DNA of 64,000 bases. Source: Arthrinium phaeospermum (lineage: Eukaryota; Ascomycota; Sordariomycetes; Amphisphaeriales; Apiosporaceae). The stretch lies in assembly GCA_006503535.1 (NCBI GenBank), contig QYRS01000005.1:2914001-2978000 (forward strand), in the 5' to 3' direction. The notes under the pieces are model-generated. The model saw only the letters and a list, made by a program, of their open reading frames with translations, ran no database searches and was not told the origin of the DNA. This document shows, one piece after another, positions 11,493-23,365 of this stretch. Made by a program: the position numbers and the translations under genes. The number at the start of each line of letters is the position of its first letter. Position 1 is the stretch's first letter.

Positions 11493-14400
11493 GGAGGAGG
11501 CCTTTTTGCTTTTGTTTCGACATCTCGGGATGATTGATCACATCATTGCGTGACGGACGGGTTTCAGGCGGGGTAGCAAAGGAGGGAGCTGCTGCATGGG
11601 ACGTCCACCGTTCGTTCTGATGCGGCGTCCACCGTATTGCTGGGTTTACGCTTGCTTTTGGGGTAATATGGAGTCATGGAGCCGCGAGAAGGATGGTTTC
11701 TAGAATCATGGCGGGTGGTTTGAGTACTTGTTCATGAGTTACGAATAAGGGAGTCTTCTGGGTTTTCAGTCAGAGCGCGCGCTGGGCATATGTAGAGGCG
11801 TTTTGTCTTTCACGTGGGCTGAGTTGTGGTATTCACCTGTGAGCATTTACGTTTCAATTGACGAATGAACCAAAACTATTCTCGCTTATGATGCGTGCTC
11901 GTCTTGCCGCGGCTACCTCGTGAATGTGTATCAAGGAAAAGAAAGGGTGATTGATGGTTTATCAGAATGCAGCTTCCCCAAATGTTACCAGTATTATCGA
12001 TGGTGGGGGTTTACGGGACAGCGGCGGGCCATGAAGAACTTGACAGCGGGCACTAATCTACGCGATGGCAGCCGCGGAAAATAATTTGAGTTAACTGCTA
12101 ACATCTTGTCGCACTCGACATCCGGCTGGGGTGGTGTCGAAGCGAAGTCTTTCTTGTCTCATAGGGCTTGTCAGCAGGATCATTTGGCATGCAGTCTTAG
12201 TGGTTGGAGGCTAAGAATAGCAACGTCAGTTGAAAGAAGAAAAGAAAACCCCATTCATGCCGACCGTATCATTAGATCCTGCGGTATATCTCTCCATCCG
12301 TTCAGGTGGGAATGCATTACAAAAAAGTCATGTCCAAATTCCTTTTACCTAGATACGAATCGTTTCCTAACCGAGCCCCTCGCTTCGAGCGCATCACGCA
12401 CGTACGCACGCACTTACGAGATCTCCAACCGCCCGCCCGCCCCTTCTTCTGAGGGTTAAGCGAGCTTTTCCAGGCTTTCTTAGGGCGGGCTTGGCGTCCA
12501 CTAATAACCACGCACGTCGCCCGCCCGCCGTGCAGCCCCCCATAAATGCGACCGTCGTATCAGATTCTAGGGTCCGAATGGGAGGAGGCTCCAGTACTGT
12601 AAGGAGAAAGAAGGGCGAGGGCGACTCGGTTGTCGTCTTTTAGGGCTTTTAGTACGTGCAAACGAGATCCGACAGGGTAAGCGACGACAGCCAGCCCTGA
12701 ATAGCCTGCGCATACCTAGCCGTCAATCGCGGAGCCGGCCTCTGGTCCGCATGAACAATCTGATATTCAACTGAAACGCTACGTCGACACGAATGACTCG
12801 AGCTGCGAGCGAGCGTAGCAGTAGCAGAATACTTACCACCTAAGTATGCATCGCTACACGGTGGTGGTAATGGCACAGGTCGACCTAGAGTCCGGTTCGA
12901 CGTAGGAAACGAGTTGGCACGGCTTGTTTGTTCATTTTGGGATAACGCAACGCTCGGTAAACATGGATTCACCGCCAGGAACCGAAGTTGGCCAACCTGG
13001 CTCCGTAAGGCGGACAGGAATTGACAGACGGATGGGTATACATGGCTTGCACGTGGCCCTATATGCGCTGTGGCACGTCGGCTGCCAATATTTTTAGTAT
13101 ACCTACCTATCTATGTAACCATTGCCAGCCTATGTTTGGTTAAGAAATTGGATCAGATTGTAGGTGTAGCGATGCATTCAGCTTTTGCATGATGCATGTC
13201 TTGACCGCAAGAGCCATCAACTTGCTACAGGAGAACGAATCGATGGGACAGAACTTGGACGCGATGGTCCCAGCAGTTGCATCACGCACGACTCAACCTA
13301 CCACCCTCTGGCCTATGGGTACTGAGCCTCGTTGCACCATCATGGAAATTATATTTGCCAGCGGCCCGGAGTGCAATCGTACTTGGCGCCCGTTTGCTGT
13401 CGTACTTGACGTCGGGATATCGAGGCATTGTATACGGGTCATCTCCGGCTTAGTATTCCCTCTGTTTTCCCAGAACTCCCAACAGGTAATACTAGCGAGC
13501 TTTAGAGTGCAGGATCACCGATCGACAACGGCAGAGCCGAGATGCTGGGCTTCTTCCATCTCTGAGTCTCGCTCTTTTCAGCCTTTGAGGCCCCATAAGG
13601 AGGAACCGCCGTCCCCAAAAAGACGTTAGCTAGCGCTATTGGGGCAGGCACGCCCTGGCTTACCGACGAGAGGCTTACTGCATTCGGCCTGGTATCAAGT
13701 GGCCTGGCTTAATGAATTGAGGGGCGGCACCTCCTTCCCCCGCAGACCTAACTTCGTTGTGCAGCAGGTAATGTTAATTGTGTGAGGTTTCTGCACAGCA
13801 AATGAAAAAGTGCAGTTGACCAGTCAGCAATTATTGACGAATATTTCCAACATAGTGATGGATGTTCGCTTCGGGCTTTGACGCGGGACAGATGGTTGAC
13901 GGCACGTCATGTATGTCGGCACAGGTGAATAGGTAGGACTGCATTGCACATCTAATAAAACCCTCATTATAGGGATTGAGGTCATTAATGTCGTTTCCGC
14001 TGGAAACCCAGCCTGTCGGATGCATTCTAGGATAATTCCAATGGCTACCTAGCGAGCACGATGAAACCGAGAATAATAAGCCCCGCCGAAACCTTCTAGA
14101 CGATGTCACACTCGTTTATGCTACTGATTCCCTATAGATGAGACATATCGTTTGCAGGTTGCAAGCCTATCCCATGCACACCATAGCCTTCGCAACATTG
14201 AAGTTGCTGGGTTCAATTCTTGCAGCAACGTGGGCTCCTGGCAGCACCTGGAAGTTGGGAAGGAGCACTACGCACCGCACTAAGAGACCCTGCAGCCTCG
14301 CTTGCGCACGGAATGTTCGTTTCCGAGGCCAGGATCTCGCATTCTTTTTGGACCTCGTCTTCTTCTTTTCTGCAGCCAGCCAACGCCAGCCAGACGCTTG

Positions 14401-15559
14401 CGATGTATGGTAGCAGTTCCCAGCTGACTTGAGCATTTTTTCCGGGGCCAATGAGCTGCAGACATTGCTTTTCCCTTCGTGTTCGCTAACCTTTTGATAA
14501 CTCGATTGTCGCGTGCCGCTTACTTGGGACCTGCTCCACCTGCGCCCAACCGAAAGGGCCAACACCGGTCATGGACGACCGAACTTCGCAACAAACCCGG
14601 CATGGGGTGAAGAGGTGCGCCAGTAGTATGGATGAGAATAGATTATCTCATCTTTGGGGCGTTGTTCGGGGTCTGGACTCTGGAGCACATCCGAGGCAAG
14701 GAGCTCCCCCTCGTCATCGACATCCATTAACATGCATCTCCCCTCTTGAATACACAGCCTGCTGCATTGTCTGTTGACATTCATTGGAAGATCAATTACT
14801 ACTGCCTTTGAGGCATTCAATTCTCCGAGCCCTTTTCGCCCGTTTGCGATCAGGGCGAGTCGCCAACGATTATCAAACACTCCCTCCCTGCCGCCCAGGT
14901 TACCAGGCTCGCTTGAAGAGACTCGGCAAGCAGCCGAGGAGGGGCCAGCCAGTGCTTCCCGCCAACTCCCGCCAGTCATGGTTTCCAGGGCCCACCCACT
15001 TACTTCAACGGTGCCCCATGGCTTCCACTCGATAAAACCCCAGCAAGGTACGTATTCTCGAGATCCATACATGCTGCAAGACTATTCACTTCATCTACCT
15101 ACCCTGCACAGTATGGGTCTTGTCACCATGATAGTCTCCCTTTTTCTCACGAACCCCAGAGAACTCGACATGGTATGCATCCATAGAAGAAGAACTGGAG
15201 AGCCATAAGCGAACCCGTCTAGCCATAATCCCGAGGTCCCAGGCCTCCCTACTCAGTCATCGTCCTGTCCTGGTTGTCTGTTCGAACCTTCCTTGTTCAT
15301 GTAAAAACAGAGCCGGCCCGGAAGTATGAGGTGATCCGAAGTTTAGACAAACATTTGTTGGCTGACAACAACCTTCGACGTACATGGTAACTACCAGAAG
15401 CCCAGAAGCTTCATACCGGCCTACAGTACATACCGGACACGCCTCCGGCACCAATGGCACGACAAATATCGGATCAGGCCACAACGGCAGGAAATAGGCG
15501 ACACAGCGGTGGTTGCCGACGGCGATAAGATCGAGCGCGCGAGCTCTATCTCGACCAAC
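11493..15559. other. long gene-poor region
   Basis: About 4 kb downstream of allantoinase and upstream of the broken ABC transporter. The frames present, including 167 codons on the minus strand at 14569-15072, have no recognisable motif and no coding-like composition. I see no tRNA, rRNA, terminal inverted repeat or retrotransposon motif. Confidence 0.5.
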
Positions 15560-18500
15560 ATGGACGCCCTACCACGCGAGGCCGAGCCGCGGCCATCTGG
15601 GTGTCGCAAATCACCTCCCTGGACGACGTCGAGCCCATGGATGTACAAATCCGCACCTCACAGTCACTGTCGATACTTCGCCGTCGATTATGGACCCGAG
15701 TACTTACGCCGAGCTATTTAGCGTTGGCAAATCCAAACAGGACCCACGACTAAAACGTTATTGCATTCCGTCAACGCCTCCTTCCAGCCTGGGAGTCTGA
15801 CGGCGATCTTAGGAGGCAGTGGTTCGGGAAAGACGACTCTGTTGAACACGGTAGCTGAGCGCATGTTCAGCTCAAGGCTCTCTCAAACGGGACGAGTCAC
15901 GTTCAACGATGCGGATGGTGTCCACTCGGCCGGCATGCATATGTAATGCAGCAGGATGTGCTACTCCCGACATTGACCGTGCGGGAAACCCTTCGATACT
16001 CAGCTAATCTGCGATTACCCCCGCCAACTACGGAGGAGGAGCGAATGCAAATTGTCGAGGAGGTAATTCTGGAACTGGGGTGAAGGATTGCGCCGACACC
16101 GGATAGGCAACAGTCAACACAGGGGCTGCAGTGGCGGCGAGAAGCGGAGGACTAGCATCGGAGTGCAACTACTCGCCAAACCCGTCAATATTGTTTCTGG
16201 ACGAGCCGACGACAGGCCTGGACGCGACCAGCGCTACAATTAGTCCGGACCTGAAGACTGGCGAAGAAAGGCCGCACCATCATCACCACGATACACCAAC
16301 CGCGATCCGAGATCTGGGACCTGTTCGACAACCTAGTCATTCTATCGAGGGGCCGCCCCGTGTTTTCCGGTCCGATGCACGAATGTGTGCCCTGGTTCGC
16401 CCAGAGGGGTTCGATCTGCCTCCTTTCGTCAACCCGGCCGAGTTTACCGTCGATATTGCCGCTGCGACAACCGCACCCCGGAAACGAGGAGGAAACCACT
16501 GTGCGGGTCACAAGGTTACAGGAGGCATGGGCAGAAGCAGTTCCCAGCAAGTTTAACTCCAAAAACAGCGCGGTAGCCTCGGAATCGAATTCCAAACGGC
16601 CGAAACCACAGCAGCATGCAAGCTTCTTGCGCCAAGTGCGCGTCCTTACCGACAGGACACTGAAAGTCACCCTCCGATCCCATGGGTATCACCGGTTCCT
16701 TACTGAGGCTATTCTCATGGCCATCATCACTGGCTACATTTACGATCTACCACGAGAACAGCCAGGCATCCGTTCCAGGCAAGGTGCTCTGTATACATCG
16801 GTCGGCCTCCAGGGCTACCTGTTTTGATGTTCGAGAGACCGACTTATGGATGTCACATTCGACCGCGAACACAGCGAGGCTACATCTTCTACGATCTACC
16901 ACGAGACCAGCCAGGCATCCGTTCCAGGCAAGGTGCTCTGTATACATCGGTCGGCCTCCAGGGCTACCTGTTTCTGATGTTCGAGACGTACCGACTTACC
17001 ATGGATGTGCCCACATTCGACCGCGAACACAGCGAGGGCTGTGTCACTGCCCTCCCCTTCATCTTATCCCGCCGCATCGCGTTTCTTCACCGAGGATGTG
17101 CCCGTGCCATTCCTGTATAGCGTCATTTACTACTTTATGGCGGGGTTCGATCGCGAAGTGGGCAAGTTCTTCACCTTTTTCTCCATCGTGCTCCTGAACC
17201 ACTACATTGCGGTAACGCTGGCCATGACATCGGTCGCGGGCGGTCAGGAATTTCCCGGGCGCCAGCTTGATCGTTCGTTGGCTCAGTATGTCACTTACAC
17301 CTATTACGCTTTTGGGGCGCTTTGCGGAAACGAGTTTCAAGACAACTTCTACGACTGTCCATTTGGTGGGGAGGATAACCCGGCCTGCCTACAATACACT
17401 GGGCAGTACGTTATGGACAACCTCGGATTCCCGCGCAATTGGATAGCCAGGCCCATCCTGGCCATGCTGGGATTCGTTGGGCTTTTCTGCATCACGTGCT
17501 GGGTCGGACTTGCGCTCCTGAAGGTCGAGATGACGATCGCGCGGGCCCGGGCATCCGATACGGATCTCTCGGCAGGCAAGGAAAAGATGAACGCCCGGTC
17601 GATCCAGGAGGTCCGCGCCATCGATGTAGGTTTGGACAACTACGCATTGGATCTGGATAAGCGGACGGCGTGGGGCCGCAAACTCCCGACGAAGACGATT
17701 CTCAACCCCGTGACGGCGACGTTCCAGGCCGGCACTCTGAATATCATCATGGGGCCCTCTGGCTCCGGAAAGACGAGTCTTCTAAACGCCATGGCGCAGC
17801 GACTGAATGGCTCTCTCGGTACACGCTACCGCCCGGCTGGCAAGCTCACTTTCAACGGCGCGCTTCCCTCTGAGTCGGTTATCCGATCGGTGGTGTCGTA
17901 TGTTTGTCAGGACGACGATGCCCTGCTATCGTCCCTTACCGTACGGGAGACTCTTCGGTTTGCCGCTGGCTTCGACTGCCTTCTTTCATGAGCAAGAAGG
18001 AGAAATGCGACCGGGCCGAAGAGGTGCTGCTGAAGATGGTCTCAAGGACTGCGCCGACAATCTGGTGGGCAGCGACTTGGTCAAGGGCATTTCGGGCGGC
18101 GAAAAGCGCCGCGTCAGTATCGCCGTGCAGATCCTCACGGACCCGCGCGTTCTTCTCCTTGACGAGCCGACCTCGGGCTCGACGCATTCACCGCTAGTAT
18201 ATTCTAGAGGTGCTCCATGGCTTGCCAGGGAGGGCCGGACACTCATCCTGACCATCCACCAAGCTCGATCCGACATCTTCAAACATTTGGCAACGTGCTC
18301 CTCTTGGCCCGTGGTGGCTCGCCGGCTTACGCTGGGCCGGCCAAAGACATGTTGGGGTACTTTGGAGGGCTGGGATACCAATGCCCGCACCATACCAATC
18401 CGGCAGATTACGCGCTGGATATTATCACGATCGACCTACAAGAGGGTCAAAGGGAGGCCGACAGCCGCGAGAAGGTCAAGAGACTCATCGAAACTTGGTC

Positions 18501-19631
18501 GGACTGTCGCAAAGTCGGGCGCCGACAATACCGTACCCCGACTCTCCAACATAGCAGAGGCGGATGAGCATAAAGGAGAACAGACAGCCATGTCCGATAA
18601 CGAGAAAACCGAGGGCCAAAAGGGAGAGGATGGGACTGAGAGCGAGAAGATTACGCCTGTCGCTCCCGCGACTGTCCCGCCTCCGAGCCGGAAGTCGTTC
18701 AACAAGGAAACCCTGTCGACGCCCGCCGAGCTTGGGGCGCTCGCCCACAAGCGCGCCTCGTTCGTGGCGGCCTTCCCATCCTGATCACCGAGCCTTCATC
18801 AACTTCCGGCGGCAACCGCCGCTGCTGCTGGCGAGGACGATGCAGGTGATCGGCCTAGCGGGAATCCTGGCGCTCTTCTTCGCGCCGCTGCACAACGACT
18901 ACCCGAGCATCCAGAACCGCGTCGGTTTCGTACAGGAGGTCGGCGCGTTTTACTTTATAGGGATGCTGCAGAACGTTGCGGCGTACCCGGCCGAGCGCGA
19001 AGTCTTCTACCGCGAGGATGACGATGCTGTCTATGGGGTGGAGGCCTTCCTGGCGACGTACACGGTCCTTGAGCTGCCGCTCGAGATCGTCTCGAGTCTG
19101 GTCTTTGGCGTCCTCGCCGATCTTGCTGTGGGCTTCCCCCGCACCGTCGAGATGTACTTTGTTTGCGTCTTCGCGGCGTTTGCTATCGTCAACTGCGGCG
19201 AGTCGCTGGGCATCATGTTCAACACCATCTTCAACCACACGGGCTTCGCGGTCCAGATCATCAGCGTCCTGCTCAGCGTCGCGCAGATCATGGCCGGTAT
19301 CATGTCTATCAACATGCCAATGCTGTTTCAAGCCTTCAACTACTTGAGCCCCATCCGCTACGCGACGCGGGCCCTCGCGCCCTTCAGTCTGCGGGGGGTC
19401 GAGTTCACGTGCGACGACACGCAACGGCAGCCGGGGACCGGCAAGTGCAACATCTCCACGGGCGAGGAGGTGCTGGACCTGTACAAGCTCAATGTGGACG
19501 GGGTCATCAACATCATCTGTCTCGCGGCAGTGGTGGTGGCGTACCGGCTCGTGGCGTGGGCGCTGCTGCGGGCGGCGCGGACGCGGTGGAAGAGTGTGGT
19601 GGAGAAGCGGCGGGCGGCGATCAAGGCGTAA
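15560..19631 (+). pseudogene. full-size ABCG transporter (YOL075C-like), many indels and an internal duplication
   Basis: The order nucleotide-binding domain, membrane domain, nucleotide-binding domain, membrane domain can be followed across all three frames. The first Walker A is [12 protein letters not shown] near 15811, with FLDEPTTGLDA near 16197. The second Walker A is GPSGSGKTSLLN near 17755, with signature GISGGEKRRVSIAVQ near 18090 and LLLDEPTSG near 18157. The end is intact, with a long membrane-domain frame stopping at 19631. Both Walker A motifs are canonical, which suits the YOL075C-like group rather than PDR pumps. I count more than ten frame changes between 15560 and 18780. A segment of roughly 146 bases is duplicated at 16732-17035. 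About 30 residues expected between the FPG and VTYTYYAFG motifs near 17260-17290 appear to be missing. Amino-acid motifs are otherwise well kept, so this is a recent pseudogene or a poorly resolved stretch of sequence. Confidence 0.75.
16732..17035 (+). repeat. imperfect tandem duplication inside ABCG gene
   Basis: Unit 1 is 16732-16877 and unit 2 is 16878-17035. Both run from GGCTACAT through ACGATCTACCACGAGA to GACCGCGAACACAGCGAG. They differ mainly by small gaps, and unit 1 is the shorter and more broken copy. Both encode the start of the first membrane domain (QPGIRSRQGALYTSVGLQG). Confidence 0.9.
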
Positions 19632-20292
19632 TACGCATTGGTCAACGAACTTACGTGCTGTTTCCCCGGCAGAGGTGTCGAGGGAAGGTAGAAAAGAGAC
19701 GAACATCGGTTCCGTCATGAATGAAAGAAGAAAGAGACTTGGTAGATGATTGGGAGCGATTGGCGTACTGGAGCATCTGATTGTACATAATAACTTGCTT
19801 GGAGCGCCTGCAGTTTACGCGGCGCTGTATATATCTTACTAGTTTTACTACTCTTCGGAGAATGGTACATAATTGACGCCCAATCTGTTGTGGGTTTTGT
19901 CGCGGGCGATTCTTTGTATGGCAACCTGAACTTCATAGGGTTGATGTTTCGGCTTCATATCTTAGGCTTAGGGCCAGGATTAGAAACGATAGGATGGGGT
20001 AATGAGCATGTAAGGCAGCCAACAAAAGAGAATTGTGTTAAATCTCACTCGCTTGACTGTTGAGCCATTGCTTTTCACCTTCAGTACCTGACTCAACAAT
20101 CCATTGTCCTAATCGCAAGACAAAGAACTGAATGTAGACGTTGTTTTCATGCCCATGCTGGAAATCCAGGTATATAAGGCCGGACCAGGACGCTCAGTAT
20201 AATTGCTCTCCATCTCTGAGAATATCCCATCCACTAACACCACCCAATACCATACGCATCAAGATAAGCATCGCAAACCATCCATCAACACA
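19632..20292. other. intergenic with TATA box for the RRM gene
   Basis: Holds the 3' flank of the ABC transporter and the promoter of the RRM gene. A TATATAAG box lies at 20171-20178, about 115 bases before the ATG at 20293. Nothing else is recognised. Confidence 0.55.
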
Positions 20293-21153
20293 ATGGCTTC
20301 CGATCAACAACCCTCGAGCCCCAGAGCAACAACGTCTGCGTCCGTAACCAGCACAAGCCGACCACGCTGCGAATCTCCGAGCTGCCCGCGACGGCGCTGG
20401 AGGCCGACGTGCGCGCCGCCTTTGCGCAGTTCGGCCTCGTCGTCGCGGTGATCCTGGCCCCGTTCGGCGACGCCCTCGTCACCCTGGACTCGCCCGCCGC
20501 CGCGGCCGAGGCCGTTCGACGGGCTAACGGCCGATACCTCCACCACCAGAACCAAAACGAGGATGAGGCCCACGGCGGCTGCTCCTTCGAGGAAACCCCC
20601 GAGGCCGTCCGGCCTCCGTTTCGGGAGCCGACGCAGCCCCTGAGCGTCGAGATCGCGGAGACGCAGTGGACGGGGGACTCGGTCCACTGGGGGCTGAGCG
20701 GGCTGAGGAGGACGCCGGCGTCGCGTGGTCGGAGGGGCTGCTGGGCGACGGGGAGGATTGGGGCCGTCTGTTCGGCGAGGAGTGCTCGTTGGCCCCCCGC
20801 CATGGGATGACGCCGCAGGAGCGCAGGGCAAGGGCGGAGCGGTTTGCTCGCAGCCTGGGGGTTGACGGGACGTTGCGTCTCACACCGATACGTCTTACAC
20901 CGCTGCGTCTTACATGGCAGGAACGCCTCGAACGGACGGCACGTTATTCTCGTAGCCTGGCGGTTACGGAACCGGAGGCCGAGACGCGGGCCGCCGCGCC
21001 GGCTGCTCCCGCTCCTAGCATGGCGGTTCGCGAGCCGTTGGGTATTACACCGCGGAACGCCGCCTGCGGGCTTCGCAGTATGCTCGCCTGGCGGGTCGGG
21101 CACGTGCCGATGATGCGGAGGGAAACGGTAAGAAGGAAAGTGAGTCGGAGTAG
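20293..21153 (+). CDS. small RRM-domain protein with three C-terminal repeats; three G/C-run frameshifts
   Basis: No single frame covers this gene. One lost C in the run at 20319-20322, one lost G near 20691-20696 and one lost G near 21041-21045 connect three frames into about 287 residues. Residues about 24-84 form a beta-alpha-beta-beta-alpha-beta pattern of an RNA-recognition motif: TLRISELPATALEADVRAAF, then a VILAPFGDALVTLD strand and the AAAAEAVRRANG helix. RNP aromatic residues are weak (F in AQFG, no aromatic pair in the third strand), so RNA binding is uncertain. An acidic linker follows. Three arginine-rich repeats of about 20 residues come next: QERRARAERFARSLGV, QERLERTARYSRSLAV and AERRLRASQYARLAG. 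The third repeat appears only in the last frame, which is good support for the frame changes. A TATA box lies upstream. The function is unknown. Confidence 0.6.
20876..20920 (+). repeat. 15-bp tandem repeat, three units, coding
   Basis: Units at 20876-20890, 20891-20905 and 20906-20920 each start with CGTCT(C/T)ACA. They encode RLTPI, RLTPL and RLTWQ between the first two C-terminal repeats of the RRM protein. Confidence 0.8.
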
Positions 21154-22427
21154 AGAGAGGTAGGGGGATGGATGTACGGATCGCCTTCCTTGGGTAGGTG
21201 AGTGTGGGGGTGTTGGTAGATATACGTAGGGAAACTGGGAGGGTTAGGCCCGGGTAGAGGTTAGTAGAAATGAATAGGTAAGTCCTGAAGAAACCATGAC
21301 TGGCATCCCAATTGTCATGTTAAATTCGCCGTACATGATTTAAATGTGAAATATCCCTAGGGGTATTCCTGCGTGACTGTGAATTTGGTACGTGGCAAGA
21401 CCTCGCAGGATAGACAGTATCTTTGGAACCATTGCGTAAGCTTCCATTTTTCTTCCATACCGTGACGACTTGCTTTCTTGAGAGATGGAGTAGATCTTGA
21501 GAGAGCATGTCCGAAATTTGAGACTGGCAGCAATCCCGTTGGGTGCGTCGCTCAATCTTGTTGGTGAAGTCGCCAAGCCTTCCCAAGTCGATGAGCGAGT
21601 GGGGAAGGGAGGAGGAACCCTCACCGGCAATCCTCTGCAACTGAACGCAGTGATGGTGTCCCTGCAGGAACGACCACTGAGGATAGCCTTTCTAAGAAGT
21701 ATTGTAGCCCGGCGATACGAGATATGAAGAATGATTCCTACCAAAGTTGGATGAGTCCCATGCAATTGAGAAATGCGATGATACTATGCATTACTTTTGA
21801 CTGGCATGGGTTAGTCTCCGGAATTGGCGAACCAAGCGAAGTTGGGGTCATTTCGTTGGAGTTGTCTGCATGTATGTATGTTGGTCAACTCACAGTTGAC
21901 GCGAGCGATCGACAGGTCAGTTCGCTTCACTCGGTAACTTGGGTGGTGTTTCTCAACCATGGAGCAACGCTGTGCGTGTCGTACCGTCGGATTTCTAGCC
22001 CGCCCACACAGGGTTTCCGAAGGATCGGGATACCGAATCACGACTCCAGGTTGCGCATACGGTGCATGGGCGATGTCACATCGTGAAATGAAACCACGGG
22101 ACTTCTATTGCCACCCTGTCATCCCTTGCGTCCGATATGCCCGATTGGCTCAGGTGGGTTGCTTCCCCCTTTACTCTGGGCGCGTTCGTAAGACTGACTA
22201 CCGTAATGAACGACACTCGGGTATTTGACCATGCGGAGTTTGGATGCCAGTGAATTGAGATATATAAAAGCTGGAGGGACCTGTTTCTTCGAGTCGCCTA
22301 TACCTCAACAGCTCCAATCCCATTCTCTCACGGCTTTGCCTCAGTCACTCGTTCACACATCATAACTTCTACCTGCTCACCCAAGTCAATCATTATTCTT
22401 ATCATACAGTATATCACCCTAATCACC
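21154..22427. other. intergenic, promoter side of the small secreted protein
   Basis: About 1.3 kb. The 3' part has a TATA box (listed separately) and a CT-rich 5' leader with TCACC before the ATG at 22428. I see no gene in the rest. Confidence 0.5.
22261..22268 (+). promoter_or_regulatory. TATA box
   Basis: TATATAAA followed by AGCTGG, about 160 bases before the ATG of the small secreted protein. A CT-rich leader lies between, as in strongly expressed fungal genes. Confidence 0.6.
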
Positions 22428-22916
22428 ATGCGTACCTCCACCATCTTCGTCGCCGCCCTCGCCGCCGCGGCTCAAGCCGCCGCCTCCCTCAAAGCGACCG
22501 CCGAGTTCTACTGGCAGGAAGACGACTGCAGCGACGAGAACCGGGGCATGGCCATCTCCCTCTTCGAGAGCGGCAACGCCACCGTGGCCAGCGACGCGGG
22601 CTACTACGCCATCGCCACGACCCAGTACGACGCCAGCTGCACCGTCGAGTTCGACTGGGACTATTCGCGCATCAAGGATACCAACCAAAAGGACAACAAG
22701 AACAACAACAGCAAAATGCGCAACATGGTCGCCCTTAGCGCCGACAATGTGGACCCGAAGGACCTCCGTGTCATTACGTGGAAGCAGGAGGAGGTGCGGC
22801 CCGTCCACCCCATTGCCCGCCGCCAGGGGGGTGTGGCCCATAAGGTCTGCCAGAGCGTTAGTTGGAGGGATGAGGGCGTCATTGCTATCAAGAATATCAA
22901 GGTCACCGGGTGCTAA
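22428..22916 (+). CDS. small secreted protein, four cysteines
   Basis: Single exon, 162 residues. The first 19 or so residues (MRTSTIFVAALAAAAQAAA) are a clear signal peptide. The mature part of about 143 residues has four cysteines (in DDCSDE, ASCTVEF, KVCQSV and the C-terminal TGC), enough for two disulfides. A Lys/Asn-rich stretch sits in the middle (KDNKNNNSK). The gene has a TATA box and CT-rich leader and a conventional start context. No known domain is recognised. Size, signal peptide and even cysteine count fit secreted effector-like or surface proteins of fungi, but that is inference. The reading frame is undisturbed, unlike its left neighbours. Confidence 0.8.
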   Translation: MRTSTIFVAALAAAAQAAASLKATAEFYWQEDDCSDENRGMAISLFESGNATVASDAGYYAIATTQYDASCTVEFDWDYSRIKDTNQKDNKNNNSKMRNMVALSADNVDPKDLRVITWKQEEVRPVHPIARRQGGVAHKVCQSVSWRDEGVIAIKNIKVTGC

Positions 22917-23365
22917 GTAATCTTCGGTCACCTGCGTCCCTGAACGGTTTAGAGTAAAGACGATGTGATGGTTGTCTGGCTGGTGCTTGCTTGTTTGGTG
23001 ATATATCAGGGATTTCGTACTAATAACATCTAATGTGTATTTCTACCATATGCATCAGGAATGATACATAATACACACGTCTCCTACTCTCATTTTGGTT
23101 CGGTCACATACCGATGATCGGTCATTGTACATCTAAATCTAAGAGGCCGAGGAATAATCCATAGGGAGTGAAAATGGCTCAGCCCTCATCTTGCAGCAAC
23201 CCCGCCCCCAGCCTGATCTGACCATTCTTCAACCAACGTTCTGCGAGAGCGAGGGGTGCCTGATTCTGCAAGGCCAGGCTTGATTTCTCTTTTCTGGCCA
23301 ACTCGCAATTGTCGCAACTGTCGCAACTGTGTCTTGCGGAAACGAAGTACCACAGACCAACAGAC

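Noticed and set aside
11493..11553. C-terminal extension of allantoinase to the stop at 11553
   Set aside because: The tail is read through a shortened G run; the other frame gives a family-like end and a stop at 11492.
14569..15072. 167-codon minus-strand frame as a possible gene
   Set aside because: No recognisable motif, no plausible promoter or introns, and overlapping frames on the other strand look equally plausible.
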